Source of the DNA: an uncultured Clostridium sp.
Lineage (GTDB): Bacteria > Bacillota_I > Bacilli_A > RF39 > UBA660
Assembly (NCBI GenBank): GCA_905199855.1
Contig: CAJKHY010000023.1
Span: 1-13,756 of the forward strand
Reading direction: 5' to 3'
DNA: 13,756 nucleotides
The notes beneath the pieces were generated by a model that saw nothing but the letters and a program-made list of their open reading frames with translations, did no database searches and was not told the DNA's origin. Both the position numbers and the translations under genes were made by a program. Numbering within the stretch: the first letter of the stretch is position 1; each line of letters opens with the position of its first letter. Below, piece by piece: positions 6,721 through 12,708 of the stretch.

Positions 6721-7490
6721 TTATTCAGTAATGGAAAGCACGACACGAAAGCCAAAGCCGTAGAAGCCCCCGCGCCAAAACCAAGGATAAGAAGAAAAAA
6801 CAAAGAAGTACGTGTGATCACTATACCAGCCTGTTGTCTCACCTAAAGCATCACCTAGATGACTGGCACTTACAGTATTTCCTGAATAGATATCTATATG
6901 CTCTGCTGGAACTCCACTTACTGTTAATCCTGAACTTCCTGCCGCTTTATTATAATTTCCCATTACATATTCAACTGCTCCTCCACTCATATCATAGACT
7001 CCGGTGATATTACCATTTGTTGACTGTCCAGTATTCGTTTTATAACTAGTGCCATTACCTCCACCTGTATAAATTGAATCATTACTATTTATAGTAATAT
7101 CTGTTATTCCTAATCCATATATACTTTGTTTTAAATAGGCTACTGCTCCCCATTCGATATTTTTCATCATATGAGAGTCTGCACTACTTACACCATTAGT
7201 AGTTAAATAATCTGTTGACCTAAATAACTGTCCTGTACTGTACATACTTGATACTGTTATACCCGCTAAAGATGATATTCCTGGTTTTACTGTTGGAGTT
7301 GTTTTACTTCCAGTAGTTTCAAACTTTCCTACCCATATGCCCTTTAATTCAGTATCCCAAAAGTAAATGCTGGATGTGTATAATAATTTCCATTACTTTT
7401 ATTTGTACATATTTCATTACCATTTGTATCATATGTACAAGTTACTGAACAATTGTTTAAATCTTCAAATAAGATAATCATAGATTCAAG
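6721..7490 (-). pseudogene. Broken surface protein with FGE/C-type-lectin-like domain (prepilin-type family)
   Basis: Two overlapping frames together give one protein. The first part (7490 down to about 7358) reads ...EDLNNCSVTC...THPAFTFG and then runs into a stop. The second frame continues as DTELKGIWVGKFETTG (about 7356-7307) and carries on through ATG 7245 to the stop at 6721. Adding one G to the GGG at 7356-7358 (CCC on the plus strand) would give ...FTFGDTELKGIWVGKF..., so a one-base deletion explains the break. The C-terminal domain has DMSGGAVEYVMG (like the DMSGNVWEW block of formylglycine-generating-enzyme/sulfatase-modifying folds) and ends PWFWRGG...GFRVVLS. The N-terminus, which in such Firmicute proteins usually carries a prepilin-type signal, is missing upstream of a TAG at 7491-7493, where IS3 debris begins. 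The last codons (6736-6786) are GC-rich, unlike the rest. It is probably not functional as it stands unless the frameshift is a sequencing error. Confidence 0.7.
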
Positions 7491-7562
7491 CTAAATTTCC
7501 TTATCTAATATAAGATTAAAACACATTATTAGTATTATATCATTAATGTTAATTATTGAAAC

Positions 7563-7618
7563 AAAAAAATAACCTTTTCGTTGATGTGAACCCCAAATAG
7601 GAGACATCATAAAAAGGT
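7563..7618 (-). terminator. Imperfect long hairpin with T-run at the IS end
   Basis: ACCTTTT (7572-7578) pairs with AAAAGGT (7612-7618), and TGATGT (7582-7587) with ACATCA (7604-7609). A further CC/GG step lies near the loop. On the minus strand the stem is followed by TTATTTTTTT, so it can stop transcripts coming from the transposase side. The inner arm overlaps the IS-end-like sequence. Confidence 0.5.
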
Positions 7619-7626
7619 CTAAATTT

Positions 7627-7673
7627 AAAAATCAAGGGCGAACGAAGTGAGTTCATCTAGAACCTTGATTTTT
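7627..7673. terminator. Strong hairpin downstream of the IS3 genes
   Basis: AAAAATCAAGG (7627-7637) and CCTTGATTTTT (7663-7673) form a perfect eleven-pair stem. Inside it GAAC (7640-7643) pairs with GTTC (7651-7654). The ends are A- and T-rich, so it would work as a terminator in either direction. It lies 24 bases after the small broken reading frame at 7697. Confidence 0.6.
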
Positions 7674-7696
7674 ATTGTGTAATTATAATATTGTCT

Positions 7697-7882
7697 TTAT
7701 TTGTTATTAATTAATAAATTAATCATATATAGAACATCCTCTGCATATTCTACGATGTTTGAATCTGGTTCTCCCATACTTGGACATAATCTATTGTATA
7801 ATTTATAATCATACCCACCATTATTTTTTAGATATTCAATTATAGTTTCTAATTAATATATCAGCTCATCTTTATTTATCAT
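7697..7882 (-). pseudogene. Small broken reading frame downstream of orfB (one nonsense codon)
   Basis: From ATG 7882 the frame reads MINKDELIY, then TAA (7853-7855), then continues open for 51 more codons (LETIIEYLKNNGGYDYKLYN ... YAEDVLYMINLLINNK) to a TAA at 7697. The ATG overlaps the last codons of orfB, and an AAAGGA site lies about 11 bases upstream, as if translation were coupled. A CAA-to-TAA change would explain the stop (IYQLE). The predicted product is a small helical acidic protein that I do not recognise. It may be a passenger gene of the insertion element or an older host gene. After the stop there is no good start before a Met far downstream. Confidence 0.45.
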
Positions 7883-8666
7883 TTTTCTTATATCCTTTCT
7901 TTTTATTAATTTTCTTTCCTTTGATTCTAGTTGTATTATAAAATTCAATCCATTCTTCAACTAATTCTATGTAATTTTCTAAAGATGTGATATTATTGTT
8001 ATACAAAGTTTCCTTTTTAAGGAGAGAGTGCCAACTCTCAATTGGTAAGTCATCTATTGGAGTACCTTTTCTGGCCGTAGAAATAGTAATACCATTAGAT
8101 TCACAAATTGCTTTGTATTCATAAGATGTATACTGGAATTCTTGATCACTGTGAATGATAAGTCCAGATACATCTTTTCTTTTTGCTATTGCTTCATTTA
8201 GAGTATCCATAACTAATTTATTATCATTATGCTTTGATATTTTATAAGAAACAACTTTTCTGTCATATAAATCAATTATTGTTGATAAATATGCCCTAGA
8301 GCTTTTAAATATAAGATATGTTACATCTGTATCACAAACTTTATTTGGTGCATCAGTAGTAAAATTTCTATTTAATAAATTTGGCTTAACATTATCTTCA
8401 ATTCTTTCATTTTTATTTTTCTTTTTTGATTTCTTTATATATTCAGGAATTAAATTATATTTTTTCATTATTCTTAAAACCTTCTTTCTGTTCATCAGAG
8501 CCCCTTTATATTTGATTTTAATGCCTTCCGCAACGCGACGATATCCATAAGTGCCTTTAGACTCATCAAATACTTCTTTAATTATTAGATAATCATAATA
8601 ATCAGGTTCTTCCTTATTTCTATACTTGTAATAAGTTTTAGGACTTATTTCTAAAACAGCACACAT
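7872..8666 (-). CDS. IS3-family transposase OrfB (DDE recombinase)
   Basis: OrfB cuts and joins DNA ends. After an N-terminal HTH_21-like part (YYDYLIIKEVFDESKGTYGYRR) comes the retroviral-integrase-like core. The first Asp is in VCDTDVTYL, the second in IIHSDQEFQYTS, and the Glu in IDDLPIESWHSLLKKE, so the DDE triad is present. Usually conserved neighbours are changed: HSDQG has become HSDQE, and the common DNAPIESF block reads DDLPIESW. The C-terminus is lysine-rich after FYNTTRIKGKK, where many relatives continue with a different end. The frame is open upstream of ATG 8666 to the A7 run at 8747-8753, so translation probably enters from orfA by -1 frameshifting, adding about 27 residues (...REKVTFINLYRDNYKLYN). 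The element is probably no longer autonomous, because orfA is truncated. Confidence 0.85.
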   Translation of the reverse strand: MCAVLEISPKTYYKYRNKEEPDYYDYLIIKEVFDESKGTYGYRRVAEGIKIKYKGALMNRKKVLRIMKKYNLIPEYIKKSKKKNKNERIEDNVKPNLLNRNFTTDAPNKVCDTDVTYLIFKSSRAYLSTIIDLYDRKVVSYKISKHNDNKLVMDTLNEAIAKRKDVSGLIIHSDQEFQYTSYEYKAICESNGITISTARKGTPIDDLPIESWHSLLKKETLYNNNITSLENYIELVEEWIEFYNTTRIKGKKINKKKGYKKNDK

Positions 8667-8707
8667 ATTATATAACTTATAATTATCTCTATATAGATTA
8701 ATAAAAG

Positions 8708-8896
8708 TTACTTTCTCTCTCGTTGTGCCTTGAGGAAGGCTTGGTATTTTTTTAGTATTTTATATCTTTCTTTATAATCTTCTAAAGATATTCGTCCTCC
8801 ATTTTTAGACTTACCACGCATTTCTTCTTTTTCAATATATCCGTTATTTCTATATTTTTCTATCCAATTTTTTATGGTGGTGTGAAAGGGTATCAT
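8708..8896 (-). pseudogene. IS3-family transposase OrfA, C-terminal remnant
   Basis: These 62 residues match the end of an IS3 OrfA. A recognition-helix-like TTIKNWIEKYRNNG is followed by a basic linker and DYKERYKILKKYQAFLKAQRERK-like helix, the leucine-zipper region. A normal OrfA is about 90-170 residues and begins with an N-terminal helix-turn-helix, which is missing here. The frame stays open further upstream, but as unrelated AT-rich sequence, so ATG 8896 is probably not an original start. It ends 41 bases upstream of the OrfB Met codon, in the +1 register relative to it. Confidence 0.7.
8747..8753 (-). promoter_or_regulatory. Probable -1 frameshift site between orfA and orfB
   Basis: On the minus strand the heptamer A-AAA-AAA is in the orfA frame (CTA AAA AAA TAC). 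A -1 slip here leads straight into the open orfB frame. IS3-family elements commonly use A-runs in this way. No downstream pseudoknot was identified. Confidence 0.45.
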
Positions 8897-8959
8897 ATCA
8901 ATAAAGATAAAATTTATTGAAAATTTACTCTGTTCAATAGATAAAATAGTAAATTTTAA

Positions 8960-8968
8960 TGTTATAAT
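8960..8968 (+). promoter_or_regulatory. Extended -10 promoter of the nucleotide operon
   Basis: TGTTATAAT: a perfect TATAAT (8963-8968) preceded by TGT. The -35 region is poor, which an extended -10 can tolerate. It lies 27 bases before the GTG start at 8996 and just outside the truncated IS3 orfA, so the operon has its own promoter. Confidence 0.6.
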
Positions 8969-8995
8969 ACAAATATATATGTGAGGAGATATATT

Positions 8996-9583
8996 GTGCT
9001 AGTTATTTTTGAAGGATTAGACAATTGTGGTAAAACTACATTGGTGGAAATGATAAAAGATTATTATTCAAAATTAGGAATAGCTACAGAAATTTCAAAA
9101 GAATTTGAAACTAATATAGGTAAAGAACTAAAAAAAATGGCAAAAGAAGGAACTTTAGATCCTATCTTGAAAGCCTATTTATTTGCAACTGATAGATACA
9201 TAAGAATAAAAAACATAAGACAAGAGGATTTAAAAAATAAAATAATGTTGTTTGATAGATATGTTCCATCTGCTCTTGCTTATCGTATGGCGGAAGGTGT
9301 TGATAAAAATTGGGTAACTAATATCAATTCAGTTTTTCCAAAATCTGATATAGGATTTTTTATTGATATAACACCAAATGAGTCTATTAGCAGAAATACT
9401 GATACAAAATTTAATATAAAAGCAACGCCTGAACATTTAGGAAAAGTTAGAAGTGCATATTTATCTATTCTTGATGAAAATAATCTGATTTATATTAATG
9501 GAATGCAACCAATTGAAAATATATTTGGTGAAGTTATTGAAAAAATAGAGGAGTTTAGAAAAAAGAATGAGAGAAGATTTTAA
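8996..9583 (+). CDS. Thymidylate kinase-like protein
   Basis: A P-loop NMP kinase that would phosphorylate dTMP (or a related deoxynucleotide) with ATP. The 195 residues start with FEGLDNCGKTT (5-15), close to the family FEGxDGxGKTT, with Asn-Cys in place of Gly and a variable residue. DRY is at 87-89 in MLFDRYVPSALAYR, and FFIDITPNES (121-130) matches the strand before the lid. The lid (about 133-150) is poor in the arginines seen in many bacterial Tmk enzymes. GTG 8996 is chosen because AGGAG (8984-8988) lies seven bases upstream and the family begins at once with the first strand. The GTG at 8981 has no site. The next gene overlaps its end by 17 bases. The host would be expected to have its own tmk, so this may be a specialised second copy. 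Confidence 0.85.
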   Translation: MLVIFEGLDNCGKTTLVEMIKDYYSKLGIATEISKEFETNIGKELKKMAKEGTLDPILKAYLFATDRYIRIKNIRQEDLKNKIMLFDRYVPSALAYRMAEGVDKNWVTNINSVFPKSDIGFFIDITPNESISRNTDTKFNIKATPEHLGKVRSAYLSILDENNLIYINGMQPIENIFGEVIEKIEEFRKKNERRF

Positions 9584-10154
9584 TAGTTTATTAGGAAATT
9601 TAAAGAAGTGTGAAATTTGTAAAGAAAAATTCGGATTTCAACCTCATCCTATATTTTTAGGAAATGTTAATTCTAAAATAGTTCAAATTAGTCAGGCACC
9701 ATCTGCTACCGTTCACGAAACACTAAAACCTTTTACAGATCAAAGTGGAAAAAAATTAAAATATGAATGGTATAAGATTGATGATGAAACATTTTATAAT
9801 CCAGATAATTTTTATATTGCAGCTCTTGCACATTGTTATCCCGGAAAAGATAAAAATGGTAACGATAGAATGCCGCCAAAGATTTGTTATGAAAAGTGGA
9901 TAAAAAAAGAACTAGAATATATAAATAATAGGCTTTATATAATAATTGGTGCAAAATCAGCAAAGGTGTTTTTTCCAAACGAAAATTTCAACGAATTAAT
10001 TTTCAAAAATAATTATATTAATGGGAAATTAGTCATTGTATTACCGCATCCATCCCCACTTAATATAAAATGGTTTAAAGATCATCCAGAATTTATGGAA
10101 AAAAGAATATTTGAAATAAGAAAAATAATAAATGAAATATTGGAGGAAAAATAA
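9567..10154 (+). CDS. Uracil-DNA glycosylase superfamily protein (Fe-S type pattern)
   Basis: A 195-residue protein with the UDG layout. The N-terminal pair Cys15-x2-Cys18 is followed by IVQISQAPSATVHE (38-51, at the place of motif A, GExPG in family 4), PFTDQSGKKL (55-64), Cys90 in LAHCYPGK, Cys107 in MPPKICYEKW, an IIIGAKSAK strand (126-134), and motif LPHPSPLN (159-166). The four cysteines are spaced as in family 4 and 5 enzymes that bind a 4Fe-4S cluster (C-x2-C, then C-x16-C). Such enzymes cut uracil from DNA. The unusual motif A may mean a different base preference or lost activity. It overlaps the kinase gene by 17 bases and is followed one base later by the MazG-like start, so it is translationally coupled on both sides. 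Confidence 0.75.
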   Translation: MREDFNSLLGNLKKCEICKEKFGFQPHPIFLGNVNSKIVQISQAPSATVHETLKPFTDQSGKKLKYEWYKIDDETFYNPDNFYIAALAHCYPGKDKNGNDRMPPKICYEKWIKKELEYINNRLYIIIGAKSAKVFFPNENFNELIFKNNYINGKLVIVLPHPSPLNIKWFKDHPEFMEKRIFEIRKIINEILEEK

Positions 10155-10155
10155 A

Positions 10156-10470
10156 ATGATAGATTTGAAACAAGTACAAAAAGGTGTTTATCAAAATAAA
10201 TTAGATAAAGGATTTAATGTTACAGATATTAATAAAGAGTTTTGTTTAATATACGGTGAAGTATCTGAGGCATATGAAGCGTGGCGCAAGAAAAAAGATG
10301 ATGTCGGAGAAGAAATAGCAGATGTTGTGATCTATCTATTGGGATTGTCTGAAATTTTAAATATTGATTTAGAAAGTGAACTTTTAAAAAAAATAAATAA
10401 AAATAAACATAGAGAGTATAAAATAATTGATGGTGTAAACACGAGAGTTAAGGAATATGAAGAAAAATAA
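10156..10470 (+). CDS. MazG-like nucleotide pyrophosphohydrolase
   Basis: A small all-alpha NTP pyrophosphatase-like protein, 104 residues. MazG-type enzymes hydrolyse (d)NTPs to monophosphate and pyrophosphate with Mg2+. The metal-binding pattern is seen as Glu35-x2-Glu38 (IYGEVSEAYEAW) and Glu53-x2-Asp56 (GEEIADVVIYLLGL), followed by the helix with KKINKNKHREY. ATG 10156 is chosen over the earlier in-frame start at 10132 because TGGAGG lies about ten bases upstream and the upstream codons overlap the previous gene. The next gene overlaps its end by 14 bases. It has a single domain, like phage and mobile-element MazG-like proteins and unlike two-domain chromosomal MazG. Confidence 0.85.
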   Translation: MIDLKQVQKGVYQNKLDKGFNVTDINKEFCLIYGEVSEAYEAWRKKKDDVGEEIADVVIYLLGLSEILNIDLESELLKKINKNKHREYKIIDGVNTRVKEYEEK

Positions 10471-11011
10471 TATATATTTGGCTACAAAATTGTATAGTTT
10501 TTTCGATAGAAAAACATCTGTAGTTATGTATAATAGTGTTTTAAATAGTAAAAAATTCAGCGATGATAACATATATTTACCATTTAAAAATAGTAATATG
10601 AAGATTAGTACAATTGGAAATGTTTCTAAAAATATTTTTGAAGCAGATATAAAATCTTTAAATAATACTGATTTTTTCATAACTAGACTTGATGGAACCT
10701 CTTATAATGCTGGTGTTGGATTTGAAATTGGGTATTGCCTCGCCGCAAAAAGGGTGCCACTTTATATTTTTAATACTGATTTTTACAAAAATAAATTATC
10801 GAGTAATATTGAATATAAGTTATCACCTATTATGGATAAAGTTGCTAATAGATTTAAATATTTATATATAAATAATAGCAAATTAACATACGAAGATGAA
10901 TTAGATTTTAATATTAATTTGAGCTATTTTAAAATAATTAACACCAAAGAAAAACTAAAAAACTTATTCATTAATTATACTTATGCACTATACTATATAA
11001 CAATTAATTAA
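10457..11011 (+). CDS. Nucleoside 2-deoxyribosyltransferase-like protein
   Basis: NDTs move 2-deoxyribose between bases; relatives hydrolyse deoxynucleoside monophosphates (DNPH1/Rcl type). The 184-residue protein opens with KNNIYLATKLYSFFDR, where the family has a Rossmann-like first strand. SKNIFEADIKSLNNTDFFIT (57-76) precedes RLDG-TSYNAGVGFEIGYCLAA (77-97). The nucleophile-equivalent Glu is Glu90 in GFEIGY. Six residues before it, the family usually has Asp (VDSGTAFELG-type); here it is Asn84. The start has a close AAGGA site and overlaps the MazG-like gene by 14 bases. The last 17 or so residues (NLFINYTYALYYITIN) look unlike a conserved end and overlap the convergent gene by eight bases at TTAATTAA, suggesting that the original end may have been altered. 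It closes the operon; no terminator is visible. Confidence 0.75.
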   Translation: MKKNNIYLATKLYSFFDRKTSVVMYNSVLNSKKFSDDNIYLPFKNSNMKISTIGNVSKNIFEADIKSLNNTDFFITRLDGTSYNAGVGFEIGYCLAAKRVPLYIFNTDFYKNKLSSNIEYKLSPIMDKVANRFKYLYINNSKLTYEDELDFNINLSYFKIINTKEKLKNLFINYTYALYYITIN

Positions 11012-11426
11012 CATACTTCTTACCATAAACAGATACTATTTTAACACTATTATCTATATTATTAGAATCATTTATATTATTGCAAATATAATTATTACTA
11101 TTAATCAATTCATTATTTATATATAAATCATTTTCTTTATTTACTAATATCATATTTTTAGATAAATAAATATAACAATTCTTATTACCTAATTCTATTA
11201 AATAATTACCCCTTATAGTAGTTAAATAATATTCCTTATCATTTAATACTTTATTTATCTCTATTACTTCTTCCTTCATTACTTCATTTATACTACTTAG
11301 TGTTTTAGTATTAAACTTCTTCGTTCCAGATAATATTGTTAAATATGAAACTAATATCAACATAAATAATATTAATACCGAATATAAAACTGCTGAAATA
11401 GCAAAACCTTTATTATTTAACTTCAT
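11004..11426 (-). CDS. Prepilin-like small membrane protein
   Basis: The 140-residue protein starts MKLNNKGFAISAVLYSVLIL, a short basic leader followed by K-G-F and a long hydrophobic helix (about residues 7-30), resembling a type IV prepilin/pseudopilin signal. The Glu normally found at position +5 after the cleavage site is absent. The rest is Asn-rich and polar with strands such as NYLIELGNKNCYIYLS (79-94). It has two Cys residues (87 and 118) that could form a disulfide. It could be a minor pseudopilin or a signal-anchored envelope protein of unknown role. A perfect AGGAGG lies five bases before the ATG and overlaps the stop of the deacetylase gene, so it is the last gene of that operon. 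It is convergent with the deoxyribosyltransferase gene, with an eight-base overlap. Confidence 0.65.
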   Translation of the reverse strand: MKLNNKGFAISAVLYSVLILFMLILVSYLTILSGTKKFNTKTLSSINEVMKEEVIEINKVLNDKEYYLTTIRGNYLIELGNKNCYIYLSKNMILVNKENDLYINNELINSNNYICNNINDSNNIDNSVKIVSVYGKKYVN

Positions 11427-11435
11427 AAGTTCCTC

Positions 11436-12701
11436 CTAATATTTAATTATCTTTTTATCAGTTTCTATTACTTTATCTATATAACTATCTGGTACCACGA
11501 TTGTATTACTATTACCATCCGATATATATCTATTTTTTTCTAACGTATTAAAAACCATTTCGATATCAAAATCTTTACCATTATTATCATAAGCCCTACA
11601 TCTTTTTATATATGTTTTATCAAAATTTTTATCAAAAGGTGATACTTCAGGCTTCCATCCCACCCTTAAAGAAGCTTCCGTCTCATAAGAATAATCTTCG
11701 TAAGTTCCCTTTATCACATATGGATAATTTTCATGTTTTTTACTTGTTGGATTACCATAAGGTAAAGCTATTATTTTTACATACTTATTAGGTATAACCT
11801 CATCCAATTGTTTATATACCTTAGCTATTACCTCCTGAGTTTTAGATATTGTCGTACTATTTAAATTATTATGACCCATAGTATGATTACCAACATCATA
11901 ACCATGTTCCACTAACCATTTTAATATTTTCTCATTATATTCTTTTTGATTAAACATAGAAGATGTTACAAAGAAAGTAGCCGTTACATTATAATCAGGA
12001 TATTTTTTCTTAAACTCTTCTAAAATACCAACTGCACTACTAGGATCTATAATAATATTACCATCACTATCTAACCCAGTTACTTTAATATTATTATCAT
12101 TACCATCATCAAACGTTAAAACAATAGGACTCATTCCATAAGGAGTATCTATATCACCACGTACATAATCAATTAACCTAATCATTCTATATCCTTTTTG
12201 ATAATACATCTCTAAATCCTCGCGAAAAGCTTCAGTCGTCCTATTATAACCATCCTTATCAACATTACCTCCAGTATAATTAGTTTCATTAGAAGGTTTA
12301 TCGATAATATTATGATACATCATAATAGGCACTTCTCCTAATTCGTTAATATTATCTTCCTTTAATTTATTTAAATCTATCTCTCCTAAAGACACAACAA
12401 CTTTCAAAGTATCTCCTTTTTTTATTTCACTATTTTCCAAAATACTTTGACTAACAATATAATCTTTCTTTATATCCTCATCATAATCATAAGTAATTTC
12501 TAATTTTAAATTATTTTCTAAAGCATATGTCTTTAAATCACCCATACTTTTATTAACAAAATTAACCATATATATTTCCTTATTAATTTTCTTTGGTTTA
12601 TTTGTTAATAACTTAATTGGAATAATGAAAATTGTACTTAAAATAATTAAAGCTATAATAACTCTATTCCATTTAATTCTTATCCTTTTCTTTTTCTTCA
12701 T
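11436..12701 (-). CDS. Membrane-anchored polysaccharide deacetylase with PASTA-like domain
   Basis: A 421-residue surface enzyme of the NodB (carbohydrate esterase 4) family that would remove acetyl groups from peptidoglycan or another envelope glycan. A basic start and a hydrophobic helix (13-32) anchor it. About residues 43-106 resemble a PASTA domain, ending SEIKKGDTLKVVVSLG, which in other proteins binds muropeptides. The catalytic domain has VPIMMYHNI (124-132), TFDDGND (196-202; metal and base aspartates 198 and 199), the metal pair His273/His277 in GNHTMGH, and ALPYGNP (312-318). All of these are present, so the enzyme should be active. The start ATG at 12701 has AGGTGA that overlaps the smc stop codon (TTAGGTGA), seven bases downstream of smc, so the two are coupled. 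Confidence 0.9.
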   Translation of the reverse strand: MKKKKRIRIKWNRVIIALIILSTIFIIPIKLLTNKPKKINKEIYMVNFVNKSMGDLKTYALENNLKLEITYDYDEDIKKDYIVSQSILENSEIKKGDTLKVVVSLGEIDLNKLKEDNINELGEVPIMMYHNIIDKPSNETNYTGGNVDKDGYNRTTEAFREDLEMYYQKGYRMIRLIDYVRGDIDTPYGMSPIVLTFDDGNDNNIKVTGLDSDGNIIIDPSSAVGILEEFKKKYPDYNVTATFFVTSSMFNQKEYNEKILKWLVEHGYDVGNHTMGHNNLNSTTISKTQEVIAKVYKQLDEVIPNKYVKIIALPYGNPTSKKHENYPYVIKGTYEDYSYETEASLRVGWKPEVSPFDKNFDKTYIKRCRAYDNNGKDFDIEMVFNTLEKNRYISDGNSNTIVVPDSYIDKVIETDKKIIKY

Positions 12702-12708
12702 AGTTCAC

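Larger units (their letters stand above)
7491..7696. other. Non-coding stretch with two hairpins between the pseudogene and IS3 debris
   Basis: No credible gene. From 7491 to about 7560 it is plain AT-rich DNA. Then come the two inverted repeats at 7563-7618 and 7627-7673, listed separately. TTGATGTGAACCCCAAATAGGAGACA (about 7581-7606; 26 bases, key parts TGATGTGA, CCCC and AGACA) resembles the terminal inverted repeats of IS150-group IS3 elements and probably marks the right end of the element. Confidence 0.5.
7697..8896 (-). mobile_element. Degraded IS3-family insertion sequence (IS150-like)
   Basis: It is made of a truncated orfA (8708-8896), orfB with the DDE core (7872-8666), and a tail ending near 7581-7606 with an IS-end-like sequence. 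The two frames are related by -1, as in IS3 elements. On the orfA side I cannot find a matching inverted repeat before the promoter of the next operon, and the orfA N-terminus is missing. The left end therefore seems lost, perhaps when the neighbouring operon was joined. No target-site duplication can be defined. Confidence 0.7.

Noticed and set aside
6681..6725. Terminator after the surface-protein pseudogene
   Set aside because: GAATA-TTGC and GCAA-TATTC can pair across a 17-base loop with a bulge, but no T-run follows directly on the minus strand.
9733..9978. Minus-strand frame of 81 codons inside the UDG-like gene
   Set aside because: Antisense shadow. The sense frame has family motifs.
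10384..10871. Minus frame 10384-10680 and plus frame 10689-10871
   Set aside because: Both are hydrophobic low-complexity shadows of the MazG-like and deoxyribosyltransferase-like genes.
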